The notes below the pieces were generated by a model that was not told where the DNA came from, ran no database searches, and worked only from the letters and a program-made list of their open reading frames with translations. Made by a program: the position numbers and the translations under genes. Positions 1 to 10,609 of a stretch of DNA of 64,000 nucleotides are shown one piece after another. Numbering within the stretch: position 1 is the stretch's first letter; each line of letters opens with the position of its first letter. The stretch is from NCBI GenBank assembly GCA_963457665.1, contig OY735201.1:29330841-29394840 (forward strand), given 5' to 3'. This DNA is from Thysanoteuthis rhombus (taxonomy: Eukaryota > Mollusca > Cephalopoda > Oegopsida > Thysanoteuthidae).

Positions 1-85
1 GCGGCTGACTTGATGTAGCTACTCGATGCCTGGACAACTTGATGTGGGCAACTCGATCCCTGGTCAACTCAATGAATATTTTATC
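1..85. repeat. edge of a ~29-bp tandem repeat
   Basis: Three imperfect units sharing the core CTGGACAACTTGATGT followed by CAACTCGAT lie at the left edge, so the array probably continues outside the window. A related fragment in inverted orientation sits at about 785-830 (CTTGACGTCAAGTTGTCCTG). No coding potential is visible. Confidence 0.5.
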
Positions 86-315
86 TTTTAAGGATGTTCC
101 ATTAAAAATCTCAAATGGCGGTGGGCTGGCCATGTTGCAAGAATGGCAGACAACCAATGGACATCACGACTCACGACACGGATCCTCTGAGATCACAAGT
201 GCAACGAGCTAGACGAGTTCAGGAAGTGCTGGCTCTGCGACGCCCATGATAGAAAGGTGTGGCAAATCCTGGGGAAGATCTATGTCTATGTCAAACGACG
301 GATGTTAAAAGACTA

Positions 316-345
<30 letters not shown>
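86..345 (+). mobile_element. RTE-like LINE, 3' end copy 1
   Basis: This is the terminal ~260 bp of a non-LTR retrotransposon. Conceptual translation of the first part gives a degraded WAGHVARMADNQW-type C-terminus, typical of the region after the reverse transcriptase domain in RTE/CR1-like elements. It ends in TTAAAAGACTAATGATGATG with a (TGA)n tail at about 316-345. The same sequence recurs at 8160-8390, 9280-9520 and 32990-33250, and inverted at 2340-2580. It is 5'-truncated, as is usual for LINE insertions. No intact frame remains. Confidence 0.8.
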
Positions 346-347
<2 letters not shown>

Positions 348-360
348 GGATGTTTTGATA

Positions 361-873
361 TGATAAAGTAATAACATAATTAAGGCATATATTTATTACA
401 TATTCATTAAATTACAACAAAAGAAGGATATTCAACAGAAGAATAATAAATAGGCATTACTTTGAGAGTGAAATTAAAATTTATTTAGAATTATAAATAA
501 TACCTTGTAAGATATCATAAATATCCTCCCAATGTTTGTACACATGTGCATTGTTGGTTTAGTGTTCAATGTGGAAATTAAGAATAATTCAATTTCTATT
601 CATAATATAGTTTTAAACATTGAAGAAAGGATCCCTCTGGAATATTCACAAATATTTTCATGAATAAATAAATGCAACCCAATTAACATCTTATGGAACA
701 AAATCTGATAGAAATACAAAAATATATTTTTAGTTTTCTGAACAACTATCTTTCAAAATTTTTTGTAGTTTGTCATCAACTCAGCTTGACGTCAAGTTGT
801 CCTGACATTGAATCGGCCACATCGAATTGTGCCTAATCCATAACACGTCTGACTGATATCTAATGATATTGAT

Positions 874-875
<2 letters not shown>
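361..875. other. AT-rich unassigned stretch
   Basis: Nothing recognisable except the inverted fragment of the left-edge tandem repeat at about 785-830. Confidence 0.4.

Positions 876-914
<39 letters not shown>
876..914. repeat. (CA)n microsatellite
   Basis: Uninterrupted CA dinucleotide tract of about 38 bp. Confidence 0.95.
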
Positions 915-915
<1 letters not shown>

Positions 916-1032
916 CCATTATTGATTTATTACATTCTAGCAGAGTTACCAGGTACAACCTGAAATCAAATATTTCATTAAACTTTTTAAAACAAAGTTT
1001 CTCTTGTCTCTGATAAGTAATTGTTGAATATG

Positions 1033-1420
1033 TAAACTAGCTGAATACCCACCTAATGATTGTGATTTTCTGCTAGTTTATATAAATTGCTATTCAAAGA
1101 AAGAATTCTTCCTCTTTCATTTTTGAGAAAATTTTGGGGGTTTCGGAGGGTAAAAAGTTTTTGGGAGTTCAAACAATAGTTTGGAGAGGGGTCAAAAAGG
1201 CTTGGGATGGTGAAAAAATTTTGAAAGAGTCAAAAATATTGGGGGAGGAGATTAAAAAAAATTTGGGTGGTGTTCAAAATATGATTCATTCTCTCTATCC
1301 CCACCTCTATTTTGAAAAAAAAATATTCATTCTCTCTATACCTCTTTCTATAGTAAACAATAGATATTCGTAATCTCTACCCCCCCCATCCCCCAAATGG
1401 TTTTCAAAAACTCCATCAAA
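1033..1420 (+). repeat. family H repeat with degenerate G/T-rich minisatellite
   Basis: Begins with a CTAGCTGAATACCCA motif that recurs in related form at 36824, 2868 and 11497. It continues into degenerate units of the type GAAAATTTTGGGGG-TTC-GGAGGG. The 79-residue open frame here follows these repeat units and is not considered a gene. The same architecture (CTAGCTGAA-CACCCAT head followed by a minisatellite) is seen at 36822-37160. Confidence 0.5.
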
Positions 1421-2335
1421 ATGATTTGGGATGCAGACTGAGTCATAAATAAGTCACTTCATACCTTCATACAAACATAAAATAAATGTTGATTTCAGGA
1501 TCAGTTAACATGATAATTCGACCATGCCCCCAACAAACATATTATGGAGAGGTAATTTTCCCAAAACTTTTTTGATAAAAACCTCACCCAGGGTCATATA
1601 GGAATCCATAGATATTTTCATGAGTTTATGTCGTGTAGGTTTTATGGTAGGCGAGAACATATGGACAGACAAAATTTTGATGAATCATAATAAGATGATG
1701 TGAAGAGGAGAGACTTGCTATTTTGACAGTGCAGCACGAAATCTTTTTTTTGCAGCCTTTCAGTTCTATTTCTTGTGTGTTCTCTTTTTCTTTGTGATGT
1801 TAAGAGGGACAGCAAGGTTTCTAGATCACCTTAAAGCATTACACATATAGTTTTTGCATGTACATGCACACACATAGATGGACACAGTAACACATATATA
1901 TATATACACGCATGTACTTAAATAGGTGAATGGATCTTTTTCCACACAAACTCATACCCTCTTATGGACCTTATACGACATACACAAACATGCAAAAACT
2001 TAAAAATGTGCATATAAATAACCTTATACCAACAAAGTCACACACTCTAACACAAACATGCACACATGGATCTTACACCACACACACATACATAAACGAG
2101 ATATGTGCACATATGGATGTTATGCCACAACCACACACTCAAACACACAGTTGCACGCACACATACACACACATATACCAGTAAGAAAAAGGTGTCCCAA
2201 TAGAATTTGTTAATCTAATTGTAATCTAAAAAAACACTGAAAAGAAATATCTGTATATAAAAAAGACAAAAAATATTTATTCAGAGGGACAAATAGCCTT
2301 TTTTTTTGTGTACCCACATGTAACTCAACTTTGTA
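1421..2335. other. unassigned stretch with CA-rich simple sequence
   Basis: Interspersed CACACA, ACATAC and TATATA runs, densest at about 1860-2180. The 84-residue open frame at 1930-2184 is Thr/His-rich because it reads through CACA/ACAT repeats. No gene is supported. Confidence 0.5.
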
Positions 2336-2339
2336 AAAT

Positions 2340-2800
2340 CAGCAGCAGCAGCCTTTAGGCATCCATCATTCGACATAGACCTTCCCCAGGATTTGCCACA
2401 CCTCTCTATCATGGGCATCGCGGAGCCAACAATTTCTGAACTTGTCTAGTTTGTCATCTGATATCTTGCCATTTTGCGTATGATCTCTTCAGATCCATGT
2501 TGTGAGTCATAGTGTCCAACGGTTGCCTGGTATTCTTGCAACATGACCAGCCCATTGCCATTTGAGTTTTCTAATGGATTCTTTGATGTCTCAAACTCCA
2601 TTTTTTTCCCTAATGTACCATGCTGTCTTGTGATCTCTCCATGAGCATGAGTATGACTCTCTCATGTGCACATTGCATGGTTCTCAGTTTGAGGGTCAAT
2701 CTTTTGGATAGGTTCCGTGTTTCTGCTCCATAGGTCACTATCTGGAGGATGCATTGGTTGTATACCATACCTTTTAGGACTTATTGGATTTTTGCCCAAA
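2340..2800 (-). mobile_element. RTE-like LINE, 3' end copy 2 (inverted)
   Basis: Reverse complement of the LINE 3' region. It reads, minus strand, from the YGAET-like motif (about 2730) through the RMHERVILMLMER-like segment, the WAGHVARIPGNRW-like segment at about 2520-2570 and the terminal GGGGAAGGTCTATGTCGAATG block at 2370-2390. Numerous stops and indels show that it is a pseudogene. The expected (TGA)n tail has become a (CAG)n tract at 2341-2351. Confidence 0.75.
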
Positions 2801-3190
2801 AATGATATTTTTCCATCTATTTCATGTCAATATATAGTATTTTTGAAGTTTGTATTATCATACTAGCAGATACCCATAAATAATTATGGTGTTATCTATT
2901 AATGGATTGGCACCAAGTTATTTTATTTGGTAATTCATCTTTATTAATTCAAGCATCCAAATTTTAATTTTTTTCAAGTTTCAACTCATCTCAGGCTGTT
3001 TCAATGTGTAATCACACATAGAATCTTAAGATTTTCTATGACATAAGTTTCAGTTTTATGTCATGATAGAGATTTGCATATATGTTCATTACATTTAATG
3101 TTTTAATGACATCCGTAATAACACAGTAATAATAAGTATACATATATTTATTTTTCTCTTTGGTGAATGTGCATTACATTGTTTGATTTC
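2801..3190. other. AT-rich unassigned stretch
   Basis: Includes an ACTAGCAGATACCCATAA motif at about 2868 that resembles the head of family H. Nothing else was recognised. Confidence 0.35.
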
Positions 3191-3194
3191 TATT

Positions 3195-3345
3195 GGTAAA
3201 ATTGGAGGAGAAGTGGCTTCATGCCTTTCCCAATGGCATTAGTATGAAGAGAATGCAAGCAGCCTTGGATGAAACTTAAACTCAGTTTGTCGATCCTGTA
3301 TCCAATGCCACTAACCATTATACCATTGCACATCACCAAATATCT
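3195..3345 (+). repeat. family F dispersed repeat, copy 1 (SINE-like)
   Basis: Contains GCCTTTCCCAATGGCATTAG, GAAACTTAAACTCAGTTTG and a pyrimidine/CATTGCACATC end. Matching blocks occur at 8960-9034 plus 9522-9602, 10500-10605, 39080-39280 and 62725-62850. The AACTCAGTTTG block resembles a decayed tRNA B box (GGTTCGAANCC), so a SINE origin is likely but not proven. Confidence 0.55.
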
Positions 3346-3527
3346 TTTTTGTAATGATTACTCGGTCCAAATTTGAATATTTATCACTGAATGCCATAAA
3401 AAACATCAAATAATGATGCAAATATGTCTTCTACAAGAGAGAGCATATTAAGAGGTTTTTATAATAGAACAAGTCAAAATGATTTGTTGCGAAGATGAAC
3501 CAAAGTTTTTGATGAGGGAAGATCACA

Positions 3528-3963
3528 GAGTTGGTTAGTCACTCAATAGAAACTGTCACATGACCAACTTCTTTAACAGCATGCCTTGTTTGGGATGATC
3601 AATCTAAAAATTTGAAAAAGGGGTGGTCAATGAATAAGTAACTTCTTTCACTTTTTGTTACAGCAATGATCACTAAAAAAGTCTGAATTTTCAAAAAACG
3701 AGTGAACACAAACTAAAAGATCAATTTAGCATAAACTTACATTATAAATTGACACCCCCCACCCCATTAAAAATATGTTTAGGAGGATAGTTTAAAACAA
3801 CAAAAAGAAAATTTTTTTCTTGATATAATGAGGAGTAAATGTCAAAATTTTCAGCCCTCTAGCTCCACTGGTGCAGCCTATACCCATGATACATAACCAG
3901 CCAGTTGGACCAATCCAAAAACTGAAGAAACATATGGTATCAATTTTAGTTGATGGTTTCTAA
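3528..3963 (+). repeat. family A repeat, full-length, forward
   Basis: Starts at TTGGTTAGTCACTCAATAG and ends at TTAGTTGATGGTTTCTAAC. Carries the internal landmarks of the family: GATCACTAAAAAAGTCTGAA, a CCCC-rich hairpin-like centre, and CCTCTAGCTCCACTGGTGCA followed by an ATACAT/AGCCAGC tract. Confidence 0.85.
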
Positions 3964-4200
3964 CAAGCAAGAAGGAGCTTTTTTTTGGTTGGTTGATTCT
4001 CAGTCTGTGACTGAACAATCAGATTTGGTTGGAATGAGTTCCAGGCATGATTCGGTGCTCCAAGATCTCCAGACTGAATTAAATGCTGTCTGAAGAAAGA
4101 ATCTGACAAATCTCTTCGGCTTTCATTCTCTAAGAAATGAGGGCTTTTATAGAGCGAGACAGAAATTTCAGTAAGTCTTACCATTAATCTTTTTGGAATG
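3964..4200 (-). other. possible coding remnant, weak
   Basis: A 74-codon minus-strand frame of mixed, non-repetitive composition (residues 1-60 include ENESRRDLSDSFFRQHLIQS). On the minus strand its start overlaps a donor-like ATG|GTAAGA at about 4183. The C-terminal end runs into the family A copy. No family recognised. It could be chance. Confidence 0.15.
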
Positions 4201-5285
4201 ATTGGAGAAATATTCTGCTCACTCTAGGTCATTTCTTCAGAGCTATCTGCTACTCTTCAGGAGCAATCTACTTTCTACACATGTAATATTTATAAGAAAT
4301 TCTTTCTTTGCAGACAATCAAACTCCAAATGAGATATCCTTTTAGTTACTTCAGTAACAATAATTTTGCCAGTGACGGGGCTAGGTCTGACTGCAACACC
4401 CAGTAAGTTTTTTCAAGATTATTTGCTAGATATTTTATTGTCATTTTTCATATTTTTTTCACATTATTCTAAAATTTCTCCAGGACTCCTCAGATGTATT
4501 GTGCCCCCAGGGTTCTAGTGCCCCTAGCACACCCCCAGGGCTCCAGCATCCCTACTGCTCCAGCACCCCCCCCTGCAATTGTGGGGTCTGCTGGTTGCAC
4601 ATGCTACCTCTGATTTTGCTGCAGTGTAAATGCAAAACATTGACACAATTGCTTTTAACCTTTCTCTCTTTCTGTTTGCTTTAGCATGACAAAAACTAAC
4701 CAACACACAAACAAAAAATAACAAAGACTTTTATATTATAAGATGTATGTGTGTGGGTGTGTGATGGAGAGTTGGTGCAATAGTTAACTGAAAAAAGAAT
4801 GGCCTGAATTTAAAGGCTTTATAAAAATAAACCTAAGAGCACCAGAGTTCACTCTTACAAGTTTATTTTTGAATAGTCGATAGGTGTTGGTGTGGGTAGA
4901 TGTTAAAAGTGGCAATTAAGGAAGAATGCTGTTTGTTGCCCATCCTTGGGTGGAGTGCTTGCTTACAATTGGGACACTTGCACTGCTAACTTGGATCCAG
5001 TGGAGGAGGGAGAAAAATCACGTCCAGATTACAATGAATGTGAATTCTATTTGGGGTTTTTAGAAAGGGAAAAATATCCGTTTGAAGAAATTACACTGTA
5101 GGTCCTTCCCAAAATCAGTGTAAATAAATGTGAATTCACTTGGTAACCATAGCAATGAAATAGATTCTAATTATTTCTCTTAGAGACTTTATTTTCTCAT
5201 TCAGTACATAGGCTTTAGGCATTTAGGGAGCTCAACTTGGTAGAGTACATGGCTACATGGATAGAACATCCAAGGGAAAAATTTA
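4201..5285. other. unassigned stretch
   Basis: Includes a short C-rich block at 4480-4600 (repeated CCCCCAGGGCTCCAGC-like motif) that creates short overlapping frames on both strands. No gene supported. Confidence 0.4.
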
Positions 5286-5289
5286 TTAT

Positions 5290-5570
5290 AAAATTATGTT
5301 GCAAAATGAACTACCCTTCTGCCAAGAGGGAAGGAATTTTCTAGAAACAAAGGAGACCTTTTTCCTAGACATAATTAGGAGAAAACATTGAAATTTTCAG
5401 CCTTCTAGCTTCATTGGTGCAACCTGTACATGTGGTACATAGCCAGCCAGCCAGCAAGGTAGCCAGCCAGCCAGCCAGCAAGGTAGCCAGCCAGCCAGCT
5501 GGACCAACTAAAAAACAGAAGAAATTTATATGTATTGTTTAGGCGACAGTTTATGTTGCTGGTTTCTAAT
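5290..5570 (+). repeat. family A repeat, 3' part, forward
   Basis: Starts in the middle of the family consensus (TTGCAAAATGAACTACCC) and ends at GCTGGTTTCTAAT. Its AGCC tract (5445-5505) is expanded and interrupted by AAGGT, forming a small compound array. Confidence 0.75.
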
Positions 5571-5673
5571 TAAGGGATGAAGAAAGAAACAAAAAGAACA
5601 AAGGAAAAGTTGAGAATAGGAAAGAGAGAAATGTAGAGAGAATCATAAAATGAAGGAAGAAGAAATGACTCTA

Positions 5674-5675
<2 letters not shown>

Positions 5676-5739
<64 letters not shown>

Positions 5740-5740
5740 G
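5676..5740. repeat. (GA)n microsatellite
   Basis: Purine tract of alternating G and A, slightly interrupted at the 3' end. Confidence 0.95.
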
Positions 5741-5759
5741 AAGGAGAACTGAAAAAAAA

Positions 5760-6084
5760 ATCTTGAATCACTTGAAATACAATCAACACAAGAATAAAAG
5801 TGGGCCAAACTGTGCTGGAATTAGACTTGGCAAGGCAGTCAGTAAGCTGTGTTAAGCTGGGAGGCTTCTTGTTAAGGAAATATGTTTGAAGGTCTCACAA
5901 AACTTGGAAACATATTCAGATTTTCCCCTGTGCTGGAGTGTGACTCGGGCATGTGATTGGTAAACTAAGTTAAGCTTTAAGCCTTCTGGTTGAAAAAACA
6001 TGCAATCTTACAAAACTTGAAAACATATACAGATTTCCTCTGCTTTCAGAAAATAAGTCGAAATGGTATAAAGTGAAAAAGCAA
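5760..6084. other. unassigned stretch with an internal duplication
   Basis: Two similar ~110-bp segments (about 5830-5925 and 5945-6040) share AAGCTNNGAGGCTTCTNGTT, CTCACAAAACTTG and AAACATATTCAGATTT-like blocks, suggesting an old tandem duplication. Confidence 0.45.
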
Positions 6085-6892
6085 CAGTCTGGTTTATTAC
6101 TCGATTGAAATTGTCATGTGACCAACAGCATGTCATGTTGAGGATGATCAATCAAAAAACTGGAAAAGAGGGTGATGAGTGAATAAATAACTTTGCTCAC
6201 CTTTTGACAGATCAATAAAGAGTCAGAATTTTTAGAAAACAATCAAGCACAAACTAGAGACCAATTTAACATAAACTTACATTGCAAATTGCCCCCCTAA
6301 ACCTATTTCAAAAAACAAAAAAAAACACTTATACTAGAAATGATAAGGAATAATTGTTAAAATTTTCCACCCTCTGGCTCCATAAGTACAGCCTGTATGC
6401 ACCATTCATACATACATACATATATCTACGAATGTATCATATTATTTGAAACTATTTGAAATGACATCCCATTGTTGCATGGAAAATGAATCACTTGGGC
6501 TAGACAGTGTCAATAGAATGAACAATTAAAGAAAATGGGGATGCTCCAAGAATCAAACACGTGACTGATAAGGTAGCTATTTCAAAGAAGCATTGCTTTT
6601 AATCATTGGGCTAATGGAAAAGCTTGATGGAAAACCAATGACCCGAATAACCACTTTATAACCTTACTCATCTCATCTTGTCTATTTACTGTCCTTGTTG
6701 AATTTCAAATAATACAATGCATTCATAGATATTCTCTTGGATTGTATATTCAATTCTTAATAATACGATTATCCATGTTAGAAACAACAGTATATCCATT
6801 TCTCAATGATACATATATATGTAGCCAGCCAGACTAATTTGAAAACTGGAGAAACAATTTAGATAACTTTGGGTGGTTTCTAATTGCCATGT
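6085..6892 (+). repeat. family A repeat, forward, split by an insertion
   Basis: The 5' part runs from CAGTCTGGTTTATTACTCG to the ATACATACATACATATAT tract at about 6425. The 3' part resumes at 6821 with GTAGCCAGCCAGACTAATTTG and ends at GGGTGGTTTCTAATT. The intervening ~395 bp are absent from all other copies and contain a tRNA-derived SINE on the minus strand (6425-6620), so this is a nested insertion. Confidence 0.8.
6425..6620 (-). mobile_element. tRNA-derived SINE (family S), copy 1, nested
   Basis: Read on the minus strand it has an A-box-like TTAGCCCAATGATTAAAAGC, then AGCTACCTTATCAGTCACG, a B-box-like TGTTTGATTCTTGGAGCA, then a shared body (CCCCATTTTCTTTAATTG). The same order of blocks is found on the plus strand at 63798-64000, where the boxes are better preserved. 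It interrupts a family A repeat. Bases 6621-6820 may belong to the same insertion or to a second one. Confidence 0.7.
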
Positions 6893-7110
6893 AATTTATA
6901 CTGGAAACATTTTTGAGCATTCCCAGACTCCCAAAATAATGATGATGGTAGGTTATGCTAGGTTTTCAGAGGCAGGGGTGGTGGGAGGTACACGGGGTCG
7001 GGGAGTAAAAGAGAGAGGAAGAGAGTATGCACTGCTTCTATGATAGCTTCCATAAAAGTGAAAAAAGTGATGTTAAATAAATTTTGAAAAAGTGAGGAAT
7101 ATCAATATCG

Positions 7111-7360
7111 AAGAAACCATAAACCAAAACTCTCAGCATAGGTTTCTTCAGTTTTTAAGCTGGTCTGGCTGATAGCCTGGCCATGCTTGTCTTACACACA
7201 CTGATAATTTGAAGGCTGATAATTTGGATATTTACCTCTTATTAGAAAGGATTCAATTTGCCATGTAAATTTATGCTAACTTCATTTCTTTGTGTCTGGC
7301 AGTATTCATACTTGTTTTTTTATCATTTCCCAACAAAATGTAAGAGAAGTAACATATCAT
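7111..7360 (-). repeat. family A repeat, reverse, truncated
   Basis: Reverse-orientation copy starting with GAAACCATAAACCAAAACTC and ending in AACAAAATGTAAGAGAAGTA. The terminal ~100 bp (GGTCTGGTTAGTCACTC end) are missing. Confidence 0.75.
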
Positions 7361-7414
7361 ATATTTCATATATGCCATAATTTTTAATAGCACGGATAAA
7401 GTAATCTATACTAT

Positions 7415-8390
7415 AATGATCAAATTTTCAAAGAGACATAACTCCAGGTATGCTAATAGTTTCTCTTGTTTCTAAACCCTTCCAACTCCGAAAAGGAGTA
7501 AGACAAGGTGATACCAGCTCAGCCAAACTCTTCACAGCCTGCCTCAAGATGATCTTCCAAAACCTGGACTGGGAGAATAGAGGAATCAAAATAGGCAGCG
7601 AATATCTAAGCAAACTAAGATTTGAAGACGACATTGTCCTTTCTGCAGAGAGAACCTACATGACCTACAACTAATGCTAGATGCACTAAGTGAAGAAAGC
7701 AAAAGGGTTGGCCTACACATGAACTTGAGTAAAACAAAAATCATGTGCAACAATCACACTGAGAATAAGGATATAACTGTCAAAATCAATGATGCAAAAC
7801 TGGGGAAAGTAAACCACTACATCTTCCTAGGACAACAAATCTCTATGAAACCCACAAAAGAGGAAGAGATCAAGCAAAGAATCACCGTAAGATGGCAAGC
7901 CTTTGGCAGAGCAAGCTCAACCTTCAAAAACAAGTCAATCCCAGTAATCCTAAAAAGAAAAGTATACAACCAATGCATCCTCCCAATAGTCACATATGGA
8001 GCTGAAACAAGGAACCTAACCAAGAGACAGACTCGTAAACTGAGAAGTATGCAACGCACACATGAAAGAATCTGACTCAACCTCACATGGAGAGATCACA
8101 AGACAGCACAATATATCAGGAAGAAAACAGGAATCCGAGGCATCATAGAATCTATTAGAAAACTTAAATGGCAATGGGCAGGCCATGTTGTGAGAATGAC
8201 AGACAACCAATGGACATTATGACTCACAACATGGATCCCCAGAGATCACATGTGAAACCAAGGCTGACAGAATACAAGATTGAGAGATGAACTAGACAAA
8301 TTTAGAAAATACTGGTTCCATGAGATCCATGATAGAGAAGTGTAAGAAATTCTATGTCCAACAACGGATGTTAAAAGACTGATGATGATA
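7415..8390 (+). pseudogene. RTE-like LINE reverse transcriptase remnant, copy 3
   Basis: The longest retrotransposon fragment in the window. It covers the C-terminal half of a reverse transcriptase plus the downstream domain. Visible motifs: RKGVRQGDTSSAKLF (RT motif B) at about 7489-7535; LRFEDDIVL at 7615-7640, the catalytic FADD motif with Ala changed to Glu; then, after a frameshift near 7670, GLHMNLSKTKIMCN (motif D) at 7708-7750, YIFLGQQIS, VTYGAETRNLTKRQTRKLRSMQRTHERI at 7990-8073 and, past an in-frame stop, the KLKWQWAGHVVRMTDNQW region at 8160-8212. It ends with TTAAAAGACTGATGATGATA. The endonuclease and the first half of RT are absent (5' truncation). An endonuclease-RT of this kind would act in target-primed reverse transcription, but this copy is dead. 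Confidence 0.88.
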
Positions 8391-8399
8391 ATATAAATT

Positions 8400-8955
8400 C
8401 TATAAATAAGAAGTGAGTTAATGATTGCTGAAAGCAGGCTTTAAGCAAGTAATTACCAAGATTTTCCTTCTCGGAAACATACAGTTAGGACTGTTTTCAT
8501 TATCAAAGGCTTGTCAGAGGAAGGCAGCTAACCCCTGCACTACTGTACATAATTACAGAAGCCCAGATAGAGTGAGGCAGACTGATTTATATTGAGAAAA
8601 ATGAATGGAATAAAATGAACCATAATTATAAATATAAGAAAAATATCTCCATTTGCTAAAAGCTAATTAAAGGTAGTAGTTACTGCTTAAAAAGAATCTA
8701 ATGATTAAAGACAAATTTAAAACTAAAAGAATTTCTAAAAAACTTAAAAAGAAATTGTTATTTGTGGTATGCTGATTTGTTATTAATTATATCCTGATTT
8801 GTTATGTATTGTAAGTATTATATGATGAATTTAGTTTCTTTGTTGACTCATTGTAAAGCATAAGGCTTCAATCACATCATGCTAGATAATGTGGCTGCAG
8901 TTACAATAGCAAGTAGGTTTTTACCCTCCTCTTTCACTCATGTTTGGGACTGGCA
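8400..8955. other. unassigned AT-rich stretch
   Basis: No repeat shared with the rest of the window and no plausible frame seen. Confidence 0.35.
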
Positions 8956-8959
8956 GGAT

Positions 8960-9602
8960 TGCCATAGCTATTAACCCATAGCTAAGGAAAGTGAATTCAT
9001 GCCTTTCTTAAGGACATCAGTGTGAAGTGGACTGTAAACCTTTGGTAGAGAAAGCTCCCATTAGTCTTAAAAATAAGGGTGTACAATCAATGCATACACC
9101 CGATAGTAACCTATGGAACTGAAACATGGAACCTTACCAGGAGACTGACCTGCTAACTGAGAAGCATGCAATGTGCATATGAAAGAATCATGTTCAACCT
9201 CACATGGAGAGACTACAAGACAGTACAATATATCGGGGAGAAAACAGGAGTCATCATCAGACATCATAGAATCCACTAGAAAATAGGCTGGTCATGTTGC
9301 AAGAATGTCAGACAACTGATGGACATCACGACTCACCACATGGATCCCTAGAAATCAAATGTGCAACCGAGGCCAGCAGAATACAAGATAAAGAGATGAA
9401 CTAAACAAATTCAGAAAGTATTGGCTCCGCGACGCCTACGATAGAGAGGTGTGGTGAATCCTGGGAAAGGTTTATGTCCAATGACAGTCATTAAAAGACT
9501 GATGATAATGATAATGATGATGGATGCGAGCTTCCTCAGCTGAAACTTGCACTCAGTTCACAGATTCCTATTTCTGAGCCTGTTACTATTACACAACTCA
9601 CA
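8960..9602 (+). repeat. family F repeat, copy 2, split by a LINE
   Basis: The left half (about 8960-9034, ATGCCTTTCTTAAGGACATC then GTGTGAAGTGGACTG) and right half (about 9522-9602, GGATGCGAGCTTCCTCAGC then CTGAAACTTGCACTCAGTTC) are contiguous in other copies (compare 3225-3345). The LINE 9036-9520 lies exactly between them. Confidence 0.65.
9036..9520 (+). mobile_element. RTE-like LINE, 3' end copy 4, nested in family F
   Basis: Begins at AAACCTTTGGTAGAGAAAGC (aligns with 7895 of copy 3) and ends at TTAAAAGACTGATGATAATG plus a (GATAAT) tail. It contains decayed VTYGTETWNLTRRLTC, HERIMFNLTWRD and DKFRKYWLRDAYDREVW-like translations in changing frames. Heavily mutated pseudogene. Confidence 0.8.
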
Positions 9603-9640
9603 CCTTTTGTAATATGACCTTACATAACACAAAAAAGAAC

Positions 9641-9975
9641 AGGTCTGGTTAGTCACTCAATAGAAACTGTCACACAGCTGATGTCTTTTGGCTGCATGTC
9701 TTGTTGGAGGTGATTGAAGGTGATCACTAAAAGTGTGAAATGCTGCCTGACACAAACTGAGGGACTAATTTAGCATGATATAAACTTGCAAAATGAACCT
9801 CTGCAATCTATTCAGGGGGTGATGTTTTATAGGGAGTAGATGTTCAAATTTTCTGCCCTCTAGCTCCACTGGTATGGCCTGTAAGCATGATACATACATA
9901 CATAGCCAGCTTGTCAGAACAACTTGAAGGAAAACTGAAGGAACCCACTTTGACAGTTTTGGTTGATGGTTTCTA
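9641..9975 (+). repeat. family A repeat, forward, internally shortened
   Basis: Both ends are present (AGGTCTGGTTAGTCACTC and GGTTGATGGTTTCTAG). A central deletion removes the GGTGATCAATGAATAAGTAAC segment. Confidence 0.8.
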
Positions 9976-9979
9976 GCAT

Positions 9980-10499
9980 GGTTTTATTCAGCTCTGTGTC
10001 ATAAAAATACTTTGTAAAACTATCAATCATCAATTAGTGATGCGAAAATCTAAAATTGCCATTCAATTGAAATCTGATAGATAGTTCCTATAGAGTTGTA
10101 TTTGGAGTATGAGATCAGCTAAAAGTAACAACGCACTTATTTGGAGCAAATGATTTCTGCTTGTAAGACTTTGATCTGAGGTTCAAGAAGAAAAACTCAA
10201 GAGAAACTTTTGTCACTGATCTGAAGAAAGAGAAGAAGGAGGAGGAGAAATGGGTCAGGGTCAAGCTCATCCAATATTTTTGTGTAGACACAAAAATAAC
10301 ATTATTACTATATTTTGGCTTATCTAGTCATAAAAGCAAATGATATTTCATAAATAAAAGCTAATCAAATATTGCCCTTATACTGAGTATAATGAATCAG
10401 TCCCTGCTTTTGGATCACATATCACCAGTTTTCCCTATGCTCCTAGGCTCTAATATTTTACGAGGTTTGTGATACATGGAAATAGTCTTAGAGTCTACA
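9980..10499. other. unassigned stretch
   Basis: Nothing recognisable. Confidence 0.3.
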
Positions 10500-10605
10500 A
10501 GCATCCAAAGTGGCTTCAGTCACTTCATTTGTGGTGAGAAGCAACAGATTGATGCCTTTTCCAAGAACATTTGTATGAAGTAAGTGCATAATATCTCACT
10601 TGGGT
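10500..10605 (+). repeat. family F repeat, copy 3 (partial)
   Basis: TGATGCCTTTTCCAAGAACA and TTTGTATGAAGTAAGTGCAT match the other family F copies. The 3' AACTCAGTTTG block is degraded. Confidence 0.4.
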
Positions 10606-10609
10606 TTCA

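Noticed and set aside
7450..8075. Two adjacent frames as separate genes
   Set aside because: They are one reverse transcriptase split by a frameshift near 7670.
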